A stretch of 64,000 bases of DNA, from assembly GCF_008271805.1 (NCBI RefSeq), contig NZ_VSRY01000087.1, positions 1-64,000 of the forward strand, read 5' to 3'. Under the pieces are notes generated by a model, which was not told where the DNA came from, ran no database searches, and saw only the letters and a program-made list of their open reading frames with translations. Made by a program: the position numbers and the translations under genes. Every line of letters starts with the position of its first letter. Position 1 is the stretch's first letter. This DNA is from Streptomyces sp. TRM49041. GTDB taxonomy: Bacteria; Actinomycetota; Actinomycetes; Streptomycetales; Streptomycetaceae. This document shows, piece after piece, positions 8,911 through 16,240 of this stretch.

Positions 8911-11633
8911 CGCGCCACCGGTACCGGTCCGTCGGCCGGAGCCGGCTTCGCGGCCAGAACAATCAGCATCAGACCGGCCAGCAGGGGTGGGACCAGCAGG
9001 ACCTCGCCGAACAGCGAGCAGACCCCGGCACCGACCAGGGCCAGCAGCGCCACCTCGCCCGCAGGATCACCGGACCGAGCCGCGCACCACGCCCGGCGGA
9101 CGCCGAGCACGACAAGCGAGCCGATCCCGACCGCGCCCACCAGGCCGGTCTGCGAGAGCACTGTCAGGTAGGTGTTGTGAGCGAAATGCAGAAGCGGGAA
9201 CTGGAGGAGCATGACCTCGTAATCACCTGTGGCTTGGTAGTAGGCGGGCAACTGGTTGGCGAAGTTCAGATATCCGACACCGAAAGCCGGGTGCGCCTCG
9301 AACATCCGTAGTGCGCTGCTCCAGAGATCGAGCCGTACCGCGGAGCTGACGTCCGGCGCGCCACCGACGATCGAGTCGAACCGGGCCGCGATCGCGGCGG
9401 GCAGCAGCGGTAGCAGGCAGGCCGCGCCGACGCTCAGGGCCAGGACGCCGCGTAGCGATCTACGGGCGGCGTAGATCGCGATCACCGCGATTCCCGCCAG
9501 ATAGGCCGCGCGGCTCAGCGAGTACGCGACACCCACGACGAGCACGACGACCCCCGCGCAGATTGCCAGCCGCAGCAGGGGCGCCCGGACCGCCGGATAG
9601 CGCCTGAGCAGGACTGCGGCCGCCATGACGAACAGGGCACCCACGGTGTTGTGGTTGGCCGCGCCCTCTTGGGTGACGGCCAGAACGGCGGTGTCAGCAG
9701 GGGCGAGACCCGACTTCGCCGCGAAGACGGAGCCGATCTGAACGATGCTGATCAAGGCCACGACCACGCTGCCGCAACTGAACACCAGGAGCGCCCGGTC
9801 GAGAGCCCGTCCGGGTTCGGCGACCAGCGGCAACAGCAGCAGCGGCGCGCACATCAGCAGCAGGTACTGCCATTTGTCGGCGGCATGCAGATCGGTGTCG
9901 CCGATCAGGACGCTGGTGGCCACCAGATAACCCACCGTGCCAACGGTGATCAGGACGCCGAGAGGCTTCGGCCGCGCGATCCCCCGACCGGCGATGACGC
10001 GGCCCAGCAGGCAGACGAGCATAAGAGCGATCAGCACGCTCGGGGTGATCAGCGAGCCGCCGACGTCGGACTGTGAGAGCGGGATGGCCGCCGCGAGTAC
10101 ACACAGACCCACCTCCGGGATCAGGGCCAGCACAATGACCACGAGCGTGGCGACGGCGCCGACGGCACTGAGGGCGGGGCTGTACGCCATCGCGAGACAG
10201 CCGGCACCCGCCACGGTCAGGAGTCCCGCCGCGACCATGAGCCCTCTGCCGGTCACGGCGGACCTCACCTGCCTCGGGTACGCGCCCCGCCGACGGTCGC
10301 CGACCGTCTTGACCGACGGGCACCTGACGGGCCGGCGCGCCGGTGCGGCCGCGGCCTCGTCGCCTGCGCGCTCGGCCGGACGGCGCCGGCGGGCGCGGAC
10401 AGCCAAGCGCACGCCGTAGGCGAGCAGCAGCGCGAACACCACGTATCCGGCCGAGTCGGCGGCGCCCGCACCGACCGCGGCATGGTGGGGGGTCAAGGCC
10501 ACGAGCAGCGCGATGTTGACCACCGCGCCGATCACAGTGGCGATGATCACCGGCCGGAGCAGGCCGGCGGCCGCCAGGTAGGGCTGTACGGAGCGGGCCG
10601 CGCTGAAGAGCACCAGGCCGGGGAGCATCGCCCAGATCACCGGCACGGCACCGGAGTACTGACGCCCGTAGACCGCTGGGATCAGGATGGGCGCGGCTAC
10701 CGCCGCCACGGCGGCGGCCGTGGCGGCGGCGACGAACACGGTCCGGGCGATCCGGGCCGCTGCCCGCCCATCGACGGCACCTGAAGTGACGGCGGGAAAC
10801 AGCACCAGCGCGACCGTCGTCGACAGCAGGAACATCCCCTCGGCCAGGGGCAGCGCCACCGCGTACACGGCCACGGCCGTCGTCCCGGCGAGCATCTGGA
10901 TCACCGGCACGTCCAGGCGGAGCAGTCCGTAATGGATGAGGTTCGGGAGATAGGACCTGAGGGCGAAGCTCCCGAAGGTACGGCTTGAGACCGGTTCACC
11001 ATCGGCGTGGACGCGGGTGGTGGACGCGATCAGCAGCATCGCGGCCGAGACCAGCTGGCCGGCCAGCACCGACAGGAAGCAGCTGGTGGGGGTCAGCGAT
11101 CCCGCGGCGAGCAGGCCGCAGACACCGACGAGGTAGCCGGCCGTGGGGACGGTGCTGAGCAGGTTGTACGTCGCGACCCGGCCACGACCGAGCTCAGCCA
11201 TACCGAGCAACAGGGTCAGCAGGCTCACCGGGCACATGGCGGCCACGAGCAGCGCGAGCCGGTACGGCATGCCGAGCAGCACAGCCGGCCAGAGATGACC
11301 GAGCAGCAGCCACAGGCCCGCCAGTGCGCAACCCGAGATCACGGAGAACACCAGGCTCCACCGCACGATCTGCCGGAACGCGGTGTGCGAGATCCCGGCG
11401 AACCGGGCGTTGGCGTTGTCCACACCCAGGACCGTGACGATGCTCAGCACGGAGGGGACCGAGACCATGACCGCGAACGTGGCCCTGCCTTCCACCCCGA
11501 GAGCCCTCGCGGCGATGACGCCCGCCGCGAAGCTCATCGCCGTGGCCAGCAATCGCGTGGCCAGTGTTCCCCCGATCGCCGCCGGACTTACCCCCGGCAG
11601 CCGGACTCGAAGACTTTTCGTGATCGACAGCAC
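8907..11633 (-). CDS. Fused Wzx-like flippase and Wzy/O-antigen-ligase-like polymerase
   Basis: One uninterrupted frame of 908 residues contains two membrane modules normally encoded separately. Residues about 1-425 are a polysaccharide flippase of the MOP/PST type with roughly twelve hydrophobic helices (ATRLLATAMSFAAGVIAARA at the front). A charged linker (about 425-460, RARRRRPAERAGDEAAAA) follows. Residues about 466-908 are an O-antigen polymerase/ligase with many helices and the periplasmic-loop region YSLSRAAYLAGIAV to AHPAFGVGYLNFA. The GTG at 11633 follows GGAGG at 10-base spacing. An internal ATG at 10238 preceded by AGAGGG could start the polymerase alone. The gene heads the coupled chain with GT4, C5-epimerase and GT4. 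The fusion should be checked for a missed stop or frameshift. Confidence 0.78.
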   Translation of the reverse strand: MLSITKSLRVRLPGVSPAAIGGTLATRLLATAMSFAAGVIAARALGVEGRATFAVMVSVPSVLSIVTVLGVDNANARFAGISHTAFRQIVRWSLVFSVISGCALAGLWLLLGHLWPAVLLGMPYRLALLVAAMCPVSLLTLLLGMAELGRGRVATYNLLSTVPTAGYLVGVCGLLAAGSLTPTSCFLSVLAGQLVSAAMLLIASTTRVHADGEPVSSRTFGSFALRSYLPNLIHYGLLRLDVPVIQMLAGTTAVAVYAVALPLAEGMFLLSTTVALVLFPAVTSGAVDGRAAARIARTVFVAAATAAAVAAVAAPILIPAVYGRQYSGAVPVIWAMLPGLVLFSAARSVQPYLAAAGLLRPVIIATVIGAVVNIALLVALTPHHAAVGAGAADSAGYVVFALLLAYGVRLAVRARRRRPAERAGDEAAAAPARRPVRCPSVKTVGDRRRGAYPRQVRSAVTGRGLMVAAGLLTVAGAGCLAMAYSPALSAVGAVATLVVIVLALIPEVGLCVLAAAIPLSQSDVGGSLITPSVLIALMLVCLLGRVIAGRGIARPKPLGVLITVGTVGYLVATSVLIGDTDLHAADKWQYLLLMCAPLLLLPLVAEPGRALDRALLVFSCGSVVVALISIVQIGSVFAAKSGLAPADTAVLAVTQEGAANHNTVGALFVMAAAVLLRRYPAVRAPLLRLAICAGVVVLVVGVAYSLSRAAYLAGIAVIAIYAARRSLRGVLALSVGAACLLPLLPAAIAARFDSIVGGAPDVSSAVRLDLWSSALRMFEAHPAFGVGYLNFANQLPAYYQATGDYEVMLLQFPLLHFAHNTYLTVLSQTGLVGAVGIGSLVVLGVRRAWCAARSGDPAGEVALLALVGAGVCSLFGEVLLVPPLLAGLMLIVLAAKPAPADGPVPVAR

Positions 11634-11864
11634 CAGGGAACGGCCTCCGGAGTCGCGGGTCGGATCGGTGCTGCTGGGAGCGGCGGGTGTTCTCGCCGCC
11701 TCGGCATGAAGGCACAATGTAGCGGCATAAGGAGCGTAAAGTAGCGATTTGCGCACGGTAAGTAGTAGATTTCCGGCTGCCGGGCCGACTGCCGCCGCCT
11801 TCACCAGACGCCGGGAGAAGGCTTCTCCGGCGCGGATGACCGGGCAGGACAGGGGAACGCAGCT
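11634..11864. promoter_or_regulatory. Divergent promoter region of the polysaccharide locus
   Basis: This 231-base gap separates the flippase-polymerase gene from the divergent epimerase remnant and the GT4 gene behind it. A markedly AT-richer patch at about 11710-11775 suggests promoters, but no clear -35/-10 pair can be assigned. Confidence 0.35.
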
Positions 11865-12130
11865 GTGAAAGTGCTCAGCGTGGTCGGCGCACGTCCACAA
11901 CTCGTCAAGTCGGCGCCGCTCGCGTGGCAGCTCGCCCGCCGCGGCGAAGAGCACCTGATCGCGCACCCCGGCCGGCACTACGCGCCTGGAGGCGGGCCCG
12001 CGGTCCTTCGACCGGACGATGCCCGAGGAACGCAACCGGACCATGGCCGATCATCTGGCCGGCCTGCTGCTCGCTCCGACCGCAGTGGCGATGGCAACCC
12101 TGGTCACCGAGGGCCTGACCGCTCGCTCGC
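11865..12130 (+). pseudogene. Decayed UDP-N-acetylglucosamine 2-epimerase (WecB-like)
   Basis: The GTG at 11865 starts KVLSVVGARPQLVKSAPLAW and continues to HPGRHY, the recognisable first ~40 residues of a UDP-GlcNAc 2-epimerase. At about 12001 a different frame continues with RSFDRTMPEERNRTMADHL and LAGLLLAPTAVAMATLVTEG, which matches the middle of the same family (around residue 110-160 of a full enzyme). The intervening ~70 residues and the whole C-terminus are missing, so the gene has an internal deletion with a frameshift plus a 3' truncation. The intact enzyme interconverts UDP-GlcNAc and UDP-ManNAc; that step is therefore probably lost from this locus, or supplied elsewhere. Confidence 0.75.
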
Positions 12131-12199
12131 CGACTCGCCGCCACAGCCGGGCAGTTCGCATCGATCTGACGGCAGGGCGGCGTCGACGGAGGTGAGGAC

Positions 12200-13507
12200 A
12201 TGAGGATCTGGATCTTCAACCACTACGCGGCGCCACCGGACTGCGCCGCCGGCACCCGGCACTACGAGCTGGGCCGGGTGCTGGCGGCGAAGGGGCACGA
12301 CGTCACGATCTTCGCCAGCAGCTTCAGCCATTTCAGCAGGCGCGAGGAACGGCTCACGCCCGGCGAGAAGGTGGCCACCCGGACGATCGACGGCGTCCGC
12401 TTCGTCTGGGTCCGCACGCCGCCCTACGCCGACAACGGATACCGCCGCGTGCTGAACATGGCCCACTATGCGGCCCGGGTGCTCTCGGCGCAGCGCGGCC
12501 TGAACCGGCCGGATGTGATCGTCGGGTCATCAGTGCACCTGGCCGCGGTGCTCGCCGCCTGGGTGGCGGCCCGCTGCCGCCGCGCCCGCTTCGTCGTCGA
12601 GCTGCGCGATCTGTGGCCGCAGACACTGATCGACATGGGCGCGCTGCGCGCGAACGGGCTGCCTGCCCGGCTGCTCCGGCTGGTCGAGTCGTTCTGCTGC
12701 CGGCGTGCGTCCGCCGTGATCTGCCTGCTGCCCGGCGCCGGCGACTACCTGGAGGCCCGCGGTCTCCCGGCCGGCAAGATCCATTATGTGCCGAACGGGA
12801 TCGCCGACTTCCCCCGGCCGATGGATCCGGACCGGCAGGCCGACCCGGACGTTGCGGACCCCGGGCACCGGGCCGCCGACCTGATCGACCGGATCAGGCG
12901 CTTCCGCAAGGACGGTTGTCTCACCGCCGGTTACATCGGCTCGCACGGACCGGCCAACGGGGTGGCGACCATCGTCGCGGCCGCGGCGGAGTTGCGAGCC
13001 GCCGGCCATCCACGGATCGCTGTGGTGATGGTCGGCGACGGCCAGGAGAAGGCCGCGTGCCAACGACTCGCTGACCGGCATGGCCTGGACAACGTGCTGT
13101 TCTGGTCGCCAGTACCGAAGCAGGCCGTGCAGGCCGTGCTGGCCGAGCTGGATGTGACGCTGTTCTGCCTGCGCGATGTCGCGGTCTTCAAGTACGGCCT
13201 GAGCAGCAACAAGCTGTTCGACTACCTGGCGTCCGGCAAGCCGGTGCTGTTCGCGAGCAACGCGCCCGGCGGCCCGGTCCGCGAGTCCGGCGGCGGCGTG
13301 TGCGTACCCGCCGAGTCACCGGCGGATATGGCGGGCGCGCTGGCCGGGCTGGCCGCGATGAGCGAGACCGAAAGGGAGCGGATGGGCGAGCGCGGCCGCC
13401 GCTGGATCTACCGGCATCACGGCATGACCGCTCTGGCGGGCGCATTCCTCACCGCGGTCTCGGAACCGGCGCGGCGCGGGGGTCCGGTGACGGAGGCGCA
13501 GCTGTGA
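12200..13507 (+). CDS. GT4-family glycosyltransferase (WbuB-like)
   Basis: This gene encodes a 435-residue GT-B transferase with a start at ATG 12200 behind a strong GGAGGTGAGG site. The N-terminus MRIWIFNHYAAPPDCAAGTR matches the WbuB-like subgroup, whose members often act on diamino- or acetamido-sugars. FVVELRDLWPQTLIDMG near residue 130 is typical of the same group. The donor domain carries FKYGLSSNKLFDYLASGKPV, a variant of the nucleotide-sugar signature. It ends in a 4-base GTGA overlap with the acetyltransferase gene, which ties it to bacillosamine-type sugar synthesis. The likely role is addition of the second sugar to the lipid-linked diaminosugar, which is inference from context. 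Confidence 0.85.
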   Translation: MRIWIFNHYAAPPDCAAGTRHYELGRVLAAKGHDVTIFASSFSHFSRREERLTPGEKVATRTIDGVRFVWVRTPPYADNGYRRVLNMAHYAARVLSAQRGLNRPDVIVGSSVHLAAVLAAWVAARCRRARFVVELRDLWPQTLIDMGALRANGLPARLLRLVESFCCRRASAVICLLPGAGDYLEARGLPAGKIHYVPNGIADFPRPMDPDRQADPDVADPGHRAADLIDRIRRFRKDGCLTAGYIGSHGPANGVATIVAAAAELRAAGHPRIAVVMVGDGQEKAACQRLADRHGLDNVLFWSPVPKQAVQAVLAELDVTLFCLRDVAVFKYGLSSNKLFDYLASGKPVLFASNAPGGPVRESGGGVCVPAESPADMAGALAGLAAMSETERERMGERGRRWIYRHHGMTALAGAFLTAVSEPARRGGPVTEAQL

Positions 13508-14121
13508 CGCTGCACATCGTGGGCGCGGGCGGCTTCGGCAGGGAGACGCTGGACGCGGTGCGGGCGACAGCCGCGGCACCCGAGGTGGTTTTCGTGGACG
13601 AGCACCCGTCGGCCACCAAGGTGGACGGCTGTCCGGTGCTGCCGCCCGGGCGGTTGGCTGCGTCCGGCGGGCAGCGGGACGAGTTCGTGGTCGCGATCGC
13701 CGACGCCGGAGTGCGCCGCAGGTTGGCCCGAGAGTTCGAAGATCGCGGCCTGCGAGCGGCGACAGTGATCGACCCGCGTGCGGTCGTCTCCCCCGGCGCC
13801 AGGATCGGGCGTGGCTGCGTTGTGCTGGGGCAGGCGTTCATCTCCACCGGCACCGTCATCGGCTCACACGTCCAGGTGAACTACCAGGCCAGCATCGGTC
13901 ACGACACGGTGCTGGAGGATTTCGTGACGATCCTGCCGGGGGCCAACATCGCCGGCAACGTGACCATCGGCGCCGGGTCCACGGTGGGCAGTAACGCCGC
14001 CGTGCTACAGGGCCGGCGGGTCGGGTCGTCCGTCATGGTCGGCGCCTCGGCTCTGGTGACCCGCGATGTCGCCGTCGGTCAGCTGGTCGTCGGCGTCCCC
14101 GCCAGGACCCGGGAGCCCTGA
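13504..14121 (+). CDS. NeuD/PglD-type sugar O/N-acetyltransferase
   Basis: This is a 205-residue left-handed beta-helix acetyltransferase. Residues 5-14 (VGAGGFGRET) form the N-terminal nucleotide-sugar-binding Rossmann segment. From about residue 95 hexapeptide repeats run (ARIGRGCVVLGQAFISTGTV, ANIAGNVTIGAGSTVGSNA), and H133 in SIGHDTVLEDF is at the position of the catalytic His of PglD. Family members acetylate the 4-amino group of UDP-4-amino-4,6-dideoxy-GlcNAc using acetyl-CoA. The GTG start at 13504 overlaps the stop of the GT4 gene (GTGA). The gene is convergent with the aminotransferase that would supply its substrate. Confidence 0.85.
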   Translation: MTLHIVGAGGFGRETLDAVRATAAAPEVVFVDEHPSATKVDGCPVLPPGRLAASGGQRDEFVVAIADAGVRRRLAREFEDRGLRAATVIDPRAVVSPGARIGRGCVVLGQAFISTGTVIGSHVQVNYQASIGHDTVLEDFVTILPGANIAGNVTIGAGSTVGSNAAVLQGRRVGSSVMVGASALVTRDVAVGQLVVGVPARTREP

Positions 14122-14355
14122 CCGTCCGGTTCGATCACGGGATCCCGGGAGCCCGGCGTCGGCAAAGCTCCCATGCAGAAGGACATGCCCAGCGCGGGCA
14201 ATCGGTGCGGGTACGGCAGCGAGGGCACGCTGGGCACCGCCGTGCCGCCCGTCAGGTCCCGATCACGGCCGCGACCGGGCGTACACCGGGCGGCGCGGCC
14301 AGGACCTGGGCGTGGTTCCGGTCCATCGCGCCAGGTCACGCACGCCGGCACGCGG
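14122..14355. other. Convergent intergenic region
   Basis: This 234-base GC-rich stretch lies between the convergent acetyltransferase and aminotransferase genes. No gene or clear terminator stem can be supported. Confidence 0.3.
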
Positions 14356-15519
14356 TCACCGGGCACCGACCGGCATCGGCTGATCCGTGGCATTCGGCGA
14401 CGCGGTTGCCCGGACGACGGCGGTGGTCACCGCGTCGGCGATCTCGGCCACCTCGGCCTCGGTCAGCCGGTGGTGCACCGGCAGCGACAGCATCGCCTGG
14501 GCGACGGCCTCGGTCACCGGCAGTGCTGCGGCGTCCACCGTGCCGCCGTCCCGACGGGCGAAGATCGGCTGCCGGTGTACCGGCGGGAAGTAGATCCGTG
14601 CTTCGATGCCCTGCGCCAACAGGTCGGCGAGCACCTGGTCGCGGATGCCGGGAAGCAGGCAGGTGTAGAGACTCCAGGTTCCCCGGACATCGGGTACCTG
14701 ATGCGGCGTCATCAGGTCGGGCAGGTCGGCCAGCCGCCGGGTCAGTGATTCCGCGATCAGCTGTTTGCGCCGCAGGATGCCGTCCAGCTTGCGCAGCTGC
14801 ACCCGGCCGATCGCGGCCTGCATCTCGGTCAGCCGCCAGTTGTAGCCGAGGCTCTCGTGCTGGTACAGCCCGGTCTGACCATGGTTGCGGAGTAGTTTCA
14901 GCCGCTCCGCGACGCCCGGGTCGTTGGTCAGCACAATGCCGCCCTCACCGGTGGTGATGTTCTTGGCGGGGGTGAAGCTGAACATGGCCGACCGGCCGAA
15001 GGTGCCGACCGGTCTGCCGCGGTACTCGGCGCCGGCCGCCTGCGCGGCGTCCTCCAGCAACGGCACGCCGGCCGCGCCGCACACCCGCGCCAGCCCGTCG
15101 AGGTCGCCGGGCTGCCCGGCGTAGTGGACGGTCATGACCGCCCGCGTGGCCTTGGTGATCCGGGCGCCGACCGATACCGGGTCGAGGTTGAACGTCCGTG
15201 GGTCGATGTCGGCGAACACCGGGGTGGCCCCGACGTGGCACACCGATGTCGCGGTGGCGACGAAGGTCATCGACGGGACGATCACCTCGTCGCCGGGGCC
15301 GATTCCCTCGGCGAGCAACATCGCGTGCAGCGCGGCCGTGCCGGTGCAGAACGTCACACCGAACCGCGCCTGATGCCGGTCGGCGAACTCCTGCGCGAAG
15401 GACTCGTTCTCCGCGCCGTTGGTGAGAACACCGCTGCGCAGGACCCTGCGTACCGCCTCGCCCTCCTCCTCACCGAGATCGGGACTGGCAAGCCGGATCC
15501 GGACGTTGCTGTCAGGCAC
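14356..15519 (-). CDS. DegT/DnrJ/EryC1/StrS aminotransferase (PglE-like)
   Basis: This gene encodes a 387-residue PLP-dependent sugar aminotransferase. The PLP-binding lysine is K186 in FTPAKNITTGEGG, and the family motifs GTAALHAMLLAEGIGPGDEV and ATSVCHVGATPVFADID are present. It would convert the UDP-4-keto-6-deoxy-GlcNAc made by the adjacent dehydratase into a 4-amino sugar, using glutamate. The ATG at 15519 overlaps the end of the phosphoglycosyl transferase gene by 8 bases, which makes dehydratase, phosphoglycosyl transferase and aminotransferase one coupled operon. The C-terminal domain (VHRQPIFARRDGG) is intact and the length is normal for the family. Other 3- or 4-aminotransferases of the family cannot be excluded. 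Confidence 0.88.
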   Translation of the reverse strand: MPDSNVRIRLASPDLGEEEGEAVRRVLRSGVLTNGAENESFAQEFADRHQARFGVTFCTGTAALHAMLLAEGIGPGDEVIVPSMTFVATATSVCHVGATPVFADIDPRTFNLDPVSVGARITKATRAVMTVHYAGQPGDLDGLARVCGAAGVPLLEDAAQAAGAEYRGRPVGTFGRSAMFSFTPAKNITTGEGGIVLTNDPGVAERLKLLRNHGQTGLYQHESLGYNWRLTEMQAAIGRVQLRKLDGILRRKQLIAESLTRRLADLPDLMTPHQVPDVRGTWSLYTCLLPGIRDQVLADLLAQGIEARIYFPPVHRQPIFARRDGGTVDAAALPVTEAVAQAMLSLPVHHRLTEAEVAEIADAVTTAVVRATASPNATDQPMPVGAR

Positions 15520-16240
15520 CTGTGAGCATCCTTCCTGATTTGCGGGCGATCGGATCGTTGTCGTGGCTGGCGGTGGCTCCGCCCCCGGCCAGGACCGTCC
15601 AGATGGTGAGGAACAAGATGGCCAGGTCGAGCCGGAAGCTCTGGCGGAGGACGTAACGCAGATCCCACTCGATGCGCTCCGGCCAGCTCAGCCGCTGTCG
15701 CCCGTGCACCTGCGCCAGGCCGGTCAGGCCTGGGGTGGCCAGCAGTCGCAGCTGCTGACGATCGGTGTACCGGCGTACCTGGTAGGGCAAGGTCGGCCGA
15801 GGCCCGACCAGGCTCATCTGTCCGCGCAGCACGTTGACCAGCTGCGGCAACTCGTCAAGGGACGTACGGCGCAGTACCCGGCCGACCGCGGTCACCCGGG
15901 CGGTGTCGTCGTCACCCGGACTCTCCGGGCCTGCCGGAACATTCCGCATCGTGCGCAGTTTCAGCAGGACGAACAGGCGGCCGTCGCGGCCGACCCGCTG
16001 CTGCCGGAACAGAACGGGTCTGCCATGCGCGAGCAGGTGCGCCAGCGCGGCGATCGCGCAGAGCAGCGCGACCGGCACGATGATCAGGCTGACCACGACC
16101 AGGTCCAGCAGTCGCTTGCCGCGGTACGGCCTGCGGCGAGGCACCTGGTTACCGACCCGGGCACCGCCGGGCATCGCGGTGGGCGCCTCCGGGACCGCCG
16201 AGTCCGCCGGGGACCGGCCCGGCAGAGGCGGGGCGGTCAT
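15512..16240 (-). CDS. Bacterial sugar transferase (PglC/WcaJ-type phosphoglycosyl transferase)
   Basis: This gene encodes a 242-residue monotopic phosphoglycosyl transferase, which transfers a phospho-sugar to undecaprenyl phosphate and starts the repeat unit. Residues about 38-62 (KRLLDLVVVSLIIVPVALLC) are the membrane re-entrant segment. The catalytic core carries RVGRDGRLFVLLKLRTM, DELPQLVNVLRGQMSLVGPR and the late LARVHG-type LAQVHGRQRLSWPERI. It lacks the long N-terminal domain of WcaJ, so it is of the short PglC type, which usually uses a diacetamido-sugar. Its ATG overlaps the dehydratase stop by 4 bases and its end overlaps the aminotransferase start. Confidence 0.9.
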   Translation of the reverse strand: MTAPPLPGRSPADSAVPEAPTAMPGGARVGNQVPRRRPYRGKRLLDLVVVSLIIVPVALLCAIAALAHLLAHGRPVLFRQQRVGRDGRLFVLLKLRTMRNVPAGPESPGDDDTARVTAVGRVLRRTSLDELPQLVNVLRGQMSLVGPRPTLPYQVRRYTDRQQLRLLATPGLTGLAQVHGRQRLSWPERIEWDLRYVLRQSFRLDLAILFLTIWTVLAGGGATASHDNDPIARKSGRMLTGA

